DNA of 64,000 nt, taken from Circinella umbellata. Taxonomy: Eukaryota > Mucoromycota > Mucoromycetes > Mucorales > Lichtheimiaceae. Under the pieces are notes generated by a model. The model searched no databases, was not told the origin of the DNA, and worked only from the letters and a program-made list of their open reading frames with translations. This document shows, piece after piece, positions 1 through 12,078 of this stretch (the first letter of the stretch is position 1; each line of letters begins with the position of its first letter). The stretch spans positions 186,001 through 250,000 of the forward strand of contig JAIWNF010000056.1 of assembly GCA_025093555.1 (NCBI GenBank), written 5' to 3'. Made by a program: the position numbers and the translations under genes.

Positions 1-5
1 ATAAA

Positions 6-1526
6 ATGCAAGAGATTATTCATCATCCTGGCTTTCTTACATCACTCACGAGCGGAACGTCATCGGATGTGTCCGATGGAACTCAGCAACAACCAGCTCA
101 ACATCCACGGCAACAACACTATCCCACGCTTATACCACCATCAACAATCCCTGCAGCAAATAATGCAAGACACAATTCAACTCCCTCGCATCAGCAACCT
201 ATAATACCAAATCATCATGATTTTTCACGTCATACTACAACTTACAATCCTAGTAATAATCATTTTGGGCAGGATCCCAGAAAGTCGCCCACAGCTGCTA
301 CAACAACTAATTATAATGACAGTAGAATAACTGAAAATCAAAATAATGCTGATACTGGTTTACCATGGTTAAACGATAGTAGCAGTAGTAGTATCCATAG
401 CGAATATATCACTACAGCAGTATACCCCACCACTAGCAACCATCAGGATAATAGCCATTGTTATTATCATTCTTATCATCATACCACTCCCACTACGGGA
501 TCTAGTAACGACTCGTTACCATCAACAACAACGACTGAATATTTACCATCCCCACCGTCATTTAGTTCAAACGAAAAACATCTGTCACAATTTTTCATTC
601 ATCATGATGAAGAATACTTTGTAGGCAGTAGTAATAATCATAATATATTAGAAATGTCACCACCATGTAAGCGAACAAAACCTAGTCCAAGGGACATAGC
701 ATCAACTTCGCTGGGTTCCGATTTACAACATCATCTATTAATGTATCATGATTATTCTGAACAAGCACAAGGGCCACCACGGTTTTCAACTGAAGAAAAT
801 GGGAGATCGGTGGAAATAAGTGATGACCTTTTCCCACCGTTACAAATGCCCTACAGTCAGCAGAACCATACATTTCAGCAGCAGCAACAGCGCCGTCCGC
901 GCAAGGATCATAGTCGACAAGCATCATCTTCCTCCACTTCGTCTTGGCAGCCACAACAACAGCGCAGTCGTAATAAAAAACACGGACATCAAATGGCCAA
1001 TAGTGGTACGAAAAGCAGTAATGTGGTACGAAATAGCACTGCTACTACTACAGCCCGAACCCCATTAGCAGAGGCGAACCAATCAGCATTATCACCAACA
1101 CAACAGCAAAAACGACAAACACCAACTATATCATCTCCCAACAACAAGAACTATGGCACTTTGCCTGAACATGATGTTGACGATAGACCACATCAATGTG
1201 TTCAATGTAATAGGGGATTTAACCGACAACAAGACTTAAAACGACATCTCAATTCTGTACATGAAAAACAAGTTATCCATACCTGTAGTGTATGTCATAG
1301 ATCATTCAGTCGTCGTGATTCTTTACTGCGCCATCAGAAAAAATGTCGTAGCGATCTTTCCTTTTCTACGTCATTGAATGGCGATAACAATAGTGTCAGC
1401 AGTGATAGCATCAGTAATGCTGACGATTATAATAATAGCATTAGTAGCAACAACTACCATCATCAGCGTCATAATCATCAAAATACTACACAACAGCAAC
1501 ATCACCATTCTCTATTATACAATTAA
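6..1526 (+). CDS. C2H2 zinc-finger protein, possibly 5'-incomplete
   Basis: Open frame of 506 codons without an intron. Residues 1-390 are low complexity (Ser, Thr, Asn, Gln, His). Two adjacent zinc fingers follow. Finger 1 starts at Cys398 (CVQC...HLNSVH), a standard C2H2. Finger 2 starts at Cys427 (CSVC) and ends His443-x3-Cys447, so it is a C2HC variant. The tail is again Ser/Asn/His-rich. Two tandem C-terminal fingers in a disordered protein is the layout of many fungal stress and carbon regulators (Msn2 type), so a nuclear DNA-binding role is inferred; targets cannot be named. The first ATG lies 6 bases from the window edge, so the true start or an upstream exon may be missing. Confidence 0.85.
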   Translation: MQEIIHHPGFLTSLTSGTSSDVSDGTQQQPAQHPRQQHYPTLIPPSTIPAANNARHNSTPSHQQPIIPNHHDFSRHTTTYNPSNNHFGQDPRKSPTAATTTNYNDSRITENQNNADTGLPWLNDSSSSSIHSEYITTAVYPTTSNHQDNSHCYYHSYHHTTPTTGSSNDSLPSTTTTEYLPSPPSFSSNEKHLSQFFIHHDEEYFVGSSNNHNILEMSPPCKRTKPSPRDIASTSLGSDLQHHLLMYHDYSEQAQGPPRFSTEENGRSVEISDDLFPPLQMPYSQQNHTFQQQQQRRPRKDHSRQASSSSTSSWQPQQQRSRNKKHGHQMANSGTKSSNVVRNSTATTTARTPLAEANQSALSPTQQQKRQTPTISSPNNKNYGTLPEHDVDDRPHQCVQCNRGFNRQQDLKRHLNSVHEKQVIHTCSVCHRSFSRRDSLLRHQKKCRSDLSFSTSLNGDNNSVSSDSISNADDYNNSISSNNYHHQRHNHQNTTQQQHHHSLLYN

Positions 1527-2515
1527 TTTTTCATTCCTCCTCCCTCAAAACACATACCATTTTTTTGACCATCTATTTTGCGTTTTTTTCCCCTATAATT
1601 TTATTATTTTCTGTCTCTCTTTTCCTGATTTTCGATTATTTATATACGTCTTTTCTCAATAATTTCATCATCATACATTAGTGCTTTTTTTTTACTTGTG
1701 GTATATTTCATTTTCTTTCCTTTTTTTTAATTATAAATATAAGCTTTTATACGCATATATATTCTTATGGATATCCTTTTTTTTGTTAAATAATACATAC
1801 TTACACACATACACTCATACACATTTTAGATATACATTTGGGGATTGGAATGTTATTGAAATATACTATGATCATTAAGAGTGTAAAATGACACCCATTT
1901 TAGGAAAATTGAACCTGCTGAGCTTTTTTTCAGAATGGTGTTAAGCCTTTGGCGTTTTTCTTAAATGCTACTGTGAGAAAGCTTTTAAGAATCACGATGG
2001 TCAATTATAATACGGGACAAGCCGTCAATTGTCCGACCATGCTAAAAAAAAAAGGTTATCGTTCTTCAACTCGCGTGGATGATCACATCATCCCGAACGC
2101 GCCACGTCTTGTCAGTAAATCAAAGCTTTTTTTTTTCTTTTTTCGCTCTTTTTTGTTTTCTTAATATCTAAATACTGTTGTCACCTTCCTTATCCCACCC
2201 AGATAATTAATAGTAAAAAGACTTTTATAATAAAAGAGTGTATACATTAGATATAGAAAAACCACATAGCATATTATATCATCATATGATATATTAAAAT
2301 CATCAGATACATTAAATACACGTGAATACGTAGTGTTAAATCAGTTTCGCAAAAAAAAAAGAACCAAGCCCAAAGAATAGCAAATTTAAGAAGTTTTTTT
2401 TTCTATTTCAGTAAAATATGGTTTAACAGTTAATTACAAAAGGAAAAAAAGTTATATGAATCTAGAGAAGCAGGTAAAGAAAAGAAGGTTTACAATAGCT
2501 CATTTTTATTATTAT
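1527..2515. other. gene-free stretch between convergent genes
   Basis: T-rich 3' flank of the zinc-finger gene followed by the 3' flank of ADE1. Short open frames here look random. The only structure seen is a stem-loop at about 1998-2043 (arms ATGGTC/GACCAT and GGACAA/TTGTCC) and a small GATGAT/ATCATC palindrome near 2080. No tRNA or coding exon recognised. Confidence 0.6.
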
Positions 2516-3856
2516 TTACAATACAATTTTTTGATCAGTAAGCATATGATATGCCTCCTTATACTTTTCTAATGTGTTTGAGATAACATCAGCTGGAAGT
2601 TCAATAGAGGTCTTTTTATCAAAGCCAATGGACTCAAGATAGTTACGAACAAATTGTTTATCGAAACTTTCTTGTCCACGGCCAGCTTCATATTTGCTTG
2701 CAGGCCAGAATCGAGAGGAATCTAAATATGTAAAGAAAAAAGAGAGTTAAAAGTCGATTTTTCCATATCTTCAATCTTTTCTTTACGAGTCTATGTTTTT
2801 CTCTATATTATCCTAAATTGAACATGGATAATAATAAAGAGTTACTTACCAGGTGTTAACACTTCATCAACTACAACCAAATTATCATTTTCATCCAAAC
2901 CGAATTCAAATTTGGTATCGGCAATAATAATACCCTTCTTTGCAGCATATTCACTAGCTTTGGTATACAATGCTATAGCAGCATTTGTAATCTTATCAGC
3001 CAATTCTTGACTACCAAGAATTTCTACCATTTTGGATGGATGAATGTTTTCATCTTTTTAAAGAGTAACTTAGTTAAATTGAAATTTTCAAATCCCAAAT
3101 ATAGAAATGTACATAAGACACAAAGTAATTTTATATTATGCAACTTACCATGGTCACCAATCTCAGCTTTTGTACTTGGTGTGAAAAGAACAGTAGGTAA
3201 CTTTTGACTTTCGACCAAACCCTTTGGAAGTTCAATATCACAAATAGTACCCTTCTTCTTATATTCAGCCCAACCTGAACCTGTAATATATCCTCTTACG
3301 ATAGCTTCAATAGGTAAAACACGCATCTTTTTTACCAAAATAGATCGACCTTCTAATTGATCACGATATTTTTGAATATTGGCAGGCATCTTGTCAAAAT
3401 CGGCAGTAATAAGATGGTTAGGCAATACATCCTTCAATAAGTCGAACCAAAAGAGTGACACTTGAGTCAACACTTTGCCTTTACCAGGAATAGGCTATAT
3501 ATATGTATAAGTATACAATCACATTAAAGAAGCTAAAATAAATTACATATCCACAATTCATTGCTGTTGTTTTTGTTATTATTATTTATTGTTTTCCCAA
3601 AGAAAAAAAAAAAGAGAAATTTACATTAGTCATGATAACATCGAACGCACTAATACGGTCAGTGGCGACAAATAGTAATGATTTCTCGTCAACTTCATAT
3701 AAGTCGCGAACTTTGCCGCGTGCAATAAGTTTTAAATCAGGACATTCACTATAGACAAAAAAAAACCCACAAAATATTTTTATCACATTATTATATAAGG
3801 TCATTAAAATATTTTCACTTAGTTCCTAATTCCACTTACCTTGACAAAAGAGCCAT
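2516..3856 (-). CDS. ADE1: phosphoribosylaminoimidazole-succinocarboxamide synthase (SAICAR synthetase)
   Basis: Joins CAIR and aspartate with ATP to make SAICAR, a step of de novo purine synthesis in the cytosol. Five exons: 3856-3840, 3748-3625, 3494-3149, 3023-2850 and 2721-2516, giving 288 aa, close to the fungal family length. Signature stretches are [65 protein letters not shown] and VDEVLTPDSSRFW, which cover the ATP and substrate sites of the SAICAR synthetase family. The first exon is only 17 nt (MALLS). The start was chosen because it splices in frame to the conserved N-terminus. All introns are GT-AG. The enzyme is monofunctional, as in other fungi. Confidence 0.96.
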
Positions 3857-6800
3857 TTTGTTTATGCAAAAAAGACGGGTTTGCTGAGAAAATAAAAGAG
3901 ATTTCTTTGATCCTTCATCTATCTTTATAATGCATGGCGGGAACCAATTGAAAAGCCACACTCTTATTTATCAGAATTCGACCAATCATGTTACGACTTA
4001 GTGAAGTGTTCAAATGAGCTAATAACTGAACGAGATGAATATGTATGTGTGTTATACTTTGTGCAATTATCTGTATATATTTTTGTGGTTTTTTACACCG
4101 ATTTCATCGTTTTCGTCATTCAGTATATTCTTTTTAATTTTATGGATAATAATATTAATAAAAACCATATAAAAATGCTTGACCGAGTAAACTGAAAAAA
4201 AAGTAAAACGATAAGTTTAAACTGTCTTAATCACCTACTACTTCGGCTCAAGGTATGTTCAAAAATTATTATTCTTTTTGCTACGTGATCAGTTATAAAA
4301 CTTGGAATGTACGTACAGAAAGTCAAATACAATTGAACCACCTACTACATATTAAAGCAGTAGAAGCTAAAAGAACAATTACCCTCCCGCTCCTTCATTA
4401 ACAATAACTGAAGAACCGCCAATACTTATTATAATATCAGCTTTTAAAAGTAAATATAACGAAAATATTATTGAATTAATAGCACAGTTATAGACTATTA
4501 CTTTACTTTACATGAACTACCAAGTGAGTTTAAACAAGACAATCAACAAATCGATTACGTGCAGTAGTAAAAATAGTAATAGTAACGCTGAACAACAGTT
4601 GTAATCTCTTAGAACCATCACGTTACCATATTTATGCCCACCACTTCATTATTTATTTTTTCAATATCAACGTACGTTTCTGGTCGCATCACTAGGTGTT
4701 CAAAGGCAGTTATTAAATGGTTACTGCCATGTCTCTCAAAAATGAACACCGTGTCTAACCACCTAATGATGCTCGAAAAGCTGTCTATGTTACCATGGCA
4801 ATAACACATACACTTGTTAAATCGCACTAGTTGGTAAGCATATACGATTTGTAATAAGTTTCAAAGCAGCCAATTGAATAATATAGCAACAACAAAATTG
4901 CTTCAGTCCCTACGATAAATTTAGTGGTTTTATTTAGAGTCCCCTTTAAACACAACGTCCGGTTGGACATACTTGTTTGAGACAGTTCACAGATTTGGAA
5001 TAAGAATATTTAAAAAAACCTTGTTGGGGTGACAAGGAAAATGTTAAAGGAGAAAGAACTAGGTACATAAAAGGATATATAGTATTTCATGCGGTGTCTG
5101 GGGATGTAAAGTTGTTGTGTAGAAATATAGAAAGAAAGGGACGAAAAGGGTTTTTTTTTTTTTTAAGAAAATCATATATTTATTGATGTGGTCTTGAGGG
5201 GATGATGTACCTTTATAACATTCCCCTAATCTGGCTCAGGTAGTGGAGGATTAAGCCAATTTGTATAAGCTTGACCTGGTTGTGGATCGAGATATTGGTG
5301 TTGGTTGGATGAGGGGTGTTGACATGCATCTAATTCAGCGAGTATTTGGCATAGCTTCAGTTCCTACACAATTTTGTATTTTATTTATTAACTCCTCCCC
5401 GCCATGATTTCACAGCAATAAATTTTGGGAAGTGTCATGTAATCTCATGCAAAGTGTCACTTCTTAAATAAAGGTGAATTGTGATGATTATAATTTGACA
5501 TTTAATATATAATTTTATTGATTACTATACCATTTTTTTATACCTGGTTCGATATTACTCTGCTGTGCTTAATGAAATGGATACCGCTCCTAGTGAGACA
5601 AATCTTTGATTTATTATTAATCTAAAAAATATTTGAGAACTAAACAGATATTTAACGTATGACTAAAAAATCATTTTTTTATTCGCTCTCATATGTAGCC
5701 ATTACATCACTGATAATTTTCAACGTTTTTATAAATGACGAATCTGATTTGATGATTGATATATAATATTTCTTTATTGATATTTCCTTCCTTAAGAAAA
5801 GTGATACAATAAGGAACGGTCTACTCTCATCGGAACATAAAAATGCTAATACAGAATCAATTAATATTGTTTTTATATGTAGTTGTTTTATTTTAAGAGC
5901 AATTGACATTGTAATGAATAAGCGCTACTATATATATATGTGCATAAGGGAGTTTAAAAGGAAAAGGGGCCAAGTAGTAAAAAAAAGGGATAAAACAATG
6001 TTTATATAGAAGATCGTAATAATATGCAATATTCTCATATATACGTCAAAAAACTCAATTTAACAATAAGCCAATTGGGCACCGACAATTACAACATGCT
6101 TTACGATTCCCTAAACTGTTAATTTTCTATAAGTAGAAATATAAGAAAGAATGAGATAGGAGAAGGTTTATTATTAAGTATATAAGCAAATCCGCACATG
6201 TAAGAATACAACGAAATATAGAAATTCTTGAGTTTCTCAAGAATAGAACTGATATATTTTCCCTCAAACACAATGATAAAGTTTATCCGTCTTTTTCAGG
6301 GAAAAGATCCATGCTTTGGGCAGTTAAATTCTATTATTTCAAGGGGAGAAACAAATACAATCATGCACATTGTTTTACTTTTTTTTTAGAGTTACATGGA
6401 TTGGTTTTTTTTTTCTAATCCTGAAACAAATCTCAATGATCGTGTTTTCAATATATAAAAAAAGAAACTTTTGCCCGATAACCATTTACATATATTTAAC
6501 ACAAGGACGATAAGCAGGACGAGGTCTAGATTTAATTATAGCGTTTTTTTAAGAGAAATGTGCAACCTTCATATTTCTTTGTGCTGTTAATAGACATTAT
6601 TATTACTGTTACCAAATTATATATAAAAATTCCCAAATATGTATAATAAATCTCTTTGAGAGAAAAAATAAAAAAAAACTAGGTTGCTCATGTTGAAATG
6701 AAAAAATAATAAGGTGACAAGCGGTGCTACAAACAAAATGCATGTTAAAAGTGCCTTGAAAAGGAAAAATGTAGTTTTAAAAATAGAGCTTTGTGAAACC

Positions 6801-7242
6801 TTTGAATTTTTTCATGGCATACAAAGACGTGGGTTGAATTTAACAAAGTAGCGAGATAGAGAGAGATATAAACTGAAAAAAAAAAAGAGTTAAATTCAGT
6901 GTAACTATTATTTTTAACCTTTTATAACTCAGAAAAGGTCCCTTAAAATGGGTATAAATGTCTTGAATTGGAGTTTTACCCTATATATATAAAAAAAAAA
7001 AAAGCTTATTAGGGATTTTTACTTTTTATTATCGTATAACCCGCTCTTTTTTATTTATTTTTCTTCTTTCCTCTTCTTCCTTTTCATCCTATTATTCCCC
7101 CCCCCTTGACGCTCCTTTCTCTTTTTTGTCTTTTGTTTTTCACACACACTAAAGAATTACTATTGACTTCCTAACCTCCTTTTCTTACTACAATCAAGTT
7201 TTTTTTTATCTTTACTAAACTTATAAAATAAATCCACTTATC
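3857..7242. other. gene-poor AT-rich region with coding-like fragments
   Basis: No complete gene could be built. On the minus strand several fragments look like decayed or orphan exons: 5226-5363 (separate entry), about 4618-4827 (open, containing WLDTVFIFERHGSNHLITAF), about 4380-4440 (DIIISIGGSSVIVNEGAGG between possible AG and GT), about 6061-6120 (contains KACCNCRCPIG) and about 6490-6530 (RPRPAYRPC). None matches a family I can name. The right end (7000-7242) is a C/T-rich promoter-like tract before the secreted-protein gene. Confidence 0.5.
5226..5363 (-). pseudogene. orphan terminal exon or gene relic
   Basis: An AG acceptor (TGTGTAG) at 5364-5366 opens a 45-codon frame beginning ELKLCQILAELDAC and ending WLNPPLPEPD followed by TAG. 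An AATAAA-like signal lies downstream on the same strand (about 5178-5184). Composition is protein-like and GC-richer than its surroundings. No upstream exon with a matching donor could be found, so this is either the last exon of an unrecognised gene with a long intron or the remnant of a lost gene. Family not recognised. Confidence 0.4.
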
Positions 7243-8553
7243 ATGTTGAGCTCATTTATCGGCCCATTAATGGCCGTATCATTGTTATTTGTACATCAAA
7301 CTCAAGCTGCAGGTCCAATTGCACAAGTTATTGATGCCAACAATTTTTGTACATTTCTCCCTCCTGCAGACTCATCCGACCGTATAGTTTCAAATACAGA
7401 ATGGAATGCTAGACCTTTCTGCATGGGTAATACACCTGCTGCTATTGGTGCTGGAAAGATTCCCGACGGTCTCATTCAATCAGCTCATTTTGTTGCTACA
7501 GATGACTATGTTCAAGTAACTGGTAAAAAGTTATTTATATATATATTTTGTTCGTCAATTCAGTAAAGCTATAACTTATTTTATATTTACTTAACTATTA
7601 TTATTATTATTATTAAAAAATTCTCAGGTCAAATCGATCCTTCCAAGGGCAATTTAGATATTACCGATTGGGGAGGGTAAGTCATCTAAATTCTATATAT
7701 ATTTATAAACTCATTTTTGTTCAATCCAAAACTAATAATTTTTCTATTATATAACATGATTCATTTTAGTCAATATGATATCAAGGCACCCAATCCATCT
7801 GAATGTGCTGGATATAAATATTATGTGAACTTAATCGAACCAGCTAGTTATACTTATTGTATTCGTTGTTGTGTAAGTAGTTTTTTTTAGCTGAATTCTT
7901 AGCATATTAGTATTACATTCTGGATTGAATCATTTGCGATTCCCACCTTAAAAAAGAACTGGAAATAACAATTAATTTACACTCTTTTTTATTATTATTA
8001 TATCTTATAGAATACTGAATCTAATTGTAACCGTGGTATTTCTGAAAAAGGTTGTGATCATATCATTGGTGGAGATTATAGTGGTCCTATTTCTTCTGCA
8101 CAAATTCAGGCAGGCGAACAAGCAGCGATTGCTGCTGATGCTGGTGCTGCTAGTGGTAATGCTGGAGGAGGAAATACATCTGGTGGAAATACACATACTC
8201 CAAGTCAAGGTGATGGCAATAGTAATCCCAGTACTCCATCTTCTGGAAACGGCGACAACAAAAATCCAGCAACTAGCCCATCTTCATCTCCAGCAGCCAA
8301 TAAACCAGCTTCCTCTTTACCAGCGGTAACATCTGCATCTTCTTCGGGAGCAGCATCATCGTCAGCTGCCCCCTCATCAGCTTCATCATCAGCTTCTTCA
8401 GCAAATAGTTCTTCATCAGCTTCATCAGACGCAAAATCATCTGATGGTTCGGTATCAGCTCAATCAGTGGATGAAGAAAGTGCAGCCATTACCATTCGTC
8501 CTGAATTTGCTCTTTTGACTACCTTGTCGATTGCAATTCTGTCTTTGTACTAA
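7243..8553 (+). CDS. secreted, probably GPI-anchored Ser-rich protein
   Basis: Four exons (7243-7522, 7628-7676, 7770-7872, 8011-8553) encode 324 aa. Residues 1-22 are a signal peptide ending in QTQA. A cysteine-containing ectodomain of about 150 residues follows, with FCTFLPP, ARPFCMG, VQVTGQID, GGQYDIKAP, CAGYKYYVNL and CIRCC. The rest is a Gly/Asn/Ser/Ala-rich linker, typical of O-glycosylated cell-wall proteins, ending in a hydrophobic segment (FALLTTLSIAILSLY) fitting a GPI-attachment signal. The ectodomain resembles a group of fungal secreted proteins of unknown function that I recall without a name; no enzymatic motif is visible. Role in wall or surface is inferred from architecture only. 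Confidence 0.85.
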
Positions 8554-11500
8554 GTTTTTTGTAATATCTATTATTCTTTTTGTCTCGTCATTTCGACATA
8601 AATGTTTTTTTTTTATTTCAATCGTGTTTTCCAAGTGAAAAAAAAAGCATGTCAATTGTTGTCATTATAAAAAGAATAGAAAATGTTTGTATAGTATTTC
8701 TAACTCTTATTTTACATCTCCCTTAACCATTCCTTTTAACCAATATTTTATCCTTAAAAAACAACAAAAAAACCTGTTCATGTTATTTTGTTTTCCAAGT
8801 TTACAATAATAATATTTCTCGGATTTTTTTAAAAAGAAAAACAATTTTGGTTATGTTTAATTCCCTCGACATTCCCCACTACACACACATACACATACAC
8901 TTTCTACCACCTTTTATTTTTATTTTATTTTACAAAGTTGTACTTTCAGGACAAACTAATTCGCTTTTCTGTTTTCTTATTTATTTGTTTTACCTTTTAT
9001 TTTTACAGCAACCCCTTTTATTACTCTCTTATTATTTATACTATGTATTACACCTTTATAAATGTATCTTTGTATCACTAAAGAAAAACGGAGTTTTTTT
9101 TTTCTACATATTAATTTCTGTTTGTACTGGTGTGGGATAAGTTTGGGATATTAGATATAAAAAGATGAGGTTTTATTGATTAAATTGTGAACGTGCTAAA
9201 AAAAATCTATTTGTGAATTTGATCGACAGTCCATGTTTGTATTAAAAATAAACAAAAACGCGTGATGACGAAAAAAAATTCAACATTTAGAAATATTTTT
9301 TCTGCTTTAATATAAAAATGGAATCTTTCTTACTTTTTTCATCTATCGTATTAATAATAAATTTTGCTTTATTTTCGGTAAAATTCTATACATTAATTGG
9401 TATATTATGAAGCTAAAACTTACTAGGATTGTGTACTAATTACCTTAGTGAGTGAACTAAAATGTAGTTTAAAGACAATGTAGATCATTAAAAAAAACTG
9501 GTGTCACATAGTAGTTTTTTGCCACTCTAATACGTCACAGTTGTCTAAAACATGTTGATACCTCACTATTTTTAGTAGCGGGAAGAAGAATGGAATAGTT
9601 ATAGCACTTCAATAATGAGGCTAAAGAGTTACTGTCAATTATAATAGATGTTCATTTATAGGTAAATTTAATATAACGCAGTTAAAAAAAACAAATCAAG
9701 CCACGCTATATCATAAGTTTTTATGCTAAATTTGATACTTTAGTTCCATTTTTAATGACAATTGTGGAACATCTGGAAAATATATTTTTTTGTGATCCCG
9801 CATTAAGATTGTATATACCAAGAAAATACATATTTTTTTTGCCCTAACCATTTTTTGAATACTACGCTTTATCGATTTTTTAAACCAGGAAAAGTATAAT
9901 ACTTTCTTTTTTGTATACTTAAATAATTGTTAGACAAACTAATTTATTACTCTTGATATTATATTAAGCTGATGTGAAATAGATTTTTACTTATTCATTC
10001 ATTGCGTCGTTGAGTATGAGATAATATACTTTTAGAATAATGTCTATTTGATTCTTAGCTTTTTCGGTGTCCATGCAAAAGAAAAAGAGCATGACTCACC
10101 CATTGTCTCACCATAAACATTATAGTATGCGCACACACAAAAAAAGGTTTAATGCGGACCGTCGTAAAGTCGATTATATATCAAAATACTGTAACGGTAT
10201 TTATTTGTTGTCTGTATATAAACTCTTGCAAACATAATAAAAAAAATGAAAACTTGACTATTCATGTATATTTACCAAGTTCTTTTTTCATACGTAGTAA
10301 TATGAAAATTTCCAGTTCTTTCAACATAAATGACATTAAATGGGAAATAAATTGAAAGTAGGAAAGAAAGTGTAACATAAGCTAGTGGTAAACTAATTTC
10401 AAAAATTCTTGGCAAAATTTAGTCTGTATTGAGTATGGCTTTGAAAGGGAAGAGGACATATGAAAGTGTGGGCTCATTGGTGAGAACTTTGTTTCTTTTT
10501 GAAATGATATGAATAGGAAGAATATGAAAATGCGCTAACAATCAGCTTTGGTCAGATTCTCCCATTATTAGTACTTCATAAGGAATAAGGCATAATGATA
10601 ACTATTTTTTTTTGTCTTGTTACAAAGCCATTTACAAGAGCTGACCTTTGAGTAAATAATAGACCTGTATTTTTTTTAAAGAGAATTGATGGAACCGTTT
10701 TTCAACATCAATAACCGTGAAGTATCATAATGTCAAAGTTAAATCATTGTAATAGATAAATTTACGTATTGCATAAAGTACATATTATTATCAAAGCAAC
10801 CTCAATTTTAATGTATGTACATAACTTTAACCACTAAAAAAACTAAGCATTATAATATAATCGATACGTAATCGATAATGCATATATTAAAAATTTACAA
10901 AATCATATAATAAACTGAGTTTGCTTAGTATCTATGGGTATTATTCACGCTACCTTAATGCAGTTCCATGCTCATGTTATAAAGTATGTTTATTATTGTA
11001 ATTGAAGCTGTCAAGTAAAAATATACTATGTTTTCTCTTTACTTTTGAAATATCCCTAAAATCAGAATATATTTTGTTCTGGACTATTTGAGCAGTAGTA
11101 GCAGTTTATAAAAATACTGCTACATATTAAAACATGGTAAATACTATAAATGGTGTTCATTTGATTTATAATCAATAACGTCCCTTAAAAAAGTTAATTA
11201 CATTATAGAGTTTGTTATATCTGATACATTACATTGGAATCTTACTTCTTGCATACTATGTACTCCAAAAAAACGAGGGAGGAGGCGGGTGGCTTTAAAC
11301 AACAAAGAATATTACAACGGCCACAAGAGCAATGAAACAATAGATAATGTATACTTCTTTATCACTATAAATATTTTGGAGCGCTTTAAATTGTATATTA
11401 TATATATAACTATGTGGTTGTTTATTTTATATATTTTCTCCTAAATATAAATGAGAACAATAAAATGCACTTGGTCGTGTGGTGGTCAATTTAATAGATC

Positions 11501-11917
11501 CTCCCCCACCCCGCCACTATAATAATTATCACCTCCTGTCAAAGTGGAAAATACTCCGCCATCATGTTAGGAAAAAACTTGTAAAGCAAAAAATTCGTAA
11601 CTAAACTATAAACCCTGCATAATATACAAATTATAATCTGACGCTACAAGCATTTGTTATACATCCGATTTCTCGGTGATATGACGATAGTATAGATGTT
11701 CTACTGCATGTAAAAAAAAACTCTATTATCATACGTATATAGTATGAAGATATACATAGAAAAAGTTAACGTAAAATCACGATTTTTATTATATAGTAAA
11801 CAATAATTAGTAAAAAAAGTAAAAACAAAAACAAATGAACAAAAAAAGAGTATAATGATCTAATATTCTAACATTACTAAAATAAAAAGAAAGAACAGGA
11901 AAGGCTATTATTTTTTG
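8554..11917. other. gene-free AT-rich intergenic region
   Basis: About 3.4 kb between the 3' ends of the secreted protein and chitin deacetylase genes. Only short random open frames, homopolymer runs and a few GC-rich patches (about 11270-11295 GGGAGGAGGCGGG and 11500-11520 CCTCCCCCACCCCGCC). No exon series, tRNA or repeat recognised by eye. Confidence 0.55.
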
Positions 11918-12031
11918 TTATACAAGGAATGGAACAAAAGTAAGTGCAGCAAGAGTTGAAATGAAAAGTCCAATCAATGAATTTGATTCTAAAGAAGAAA
12001 TAGCACTTGACACATCATTTTGTTGTTGTTG

Positions 12032-12078
<47 letters not shown>

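Noticed and set aside
682..954. Minus-strand open frame inside the zinc-finger gene
   Set aside because: Shadow of the plus-strand low-complexity coding sequence; no protein pattern.
5535..5570. GGTTCGATATTAC considered as a tRNA T-arm
   Set aside because: No acceptor or anticodon arm could be paired around it.
8847..9140. 97-codon plus-strand open frame after the secreted protein gene
   Set aside because: Phe/Leu/Ile-rich reading of T-rich 3' flank; no start context or family.
10152..10355. 67-codon open frame in the 8.6-11.9 kb gap
   Set aside because: AT-rich random composition, no neighbours or splice signals.
11265..11525. GC-rich patches considered as inverted-repeat ends of a second element
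   Set aside because: The two patches do not align well when one is reversed, and no target duplication is visible.
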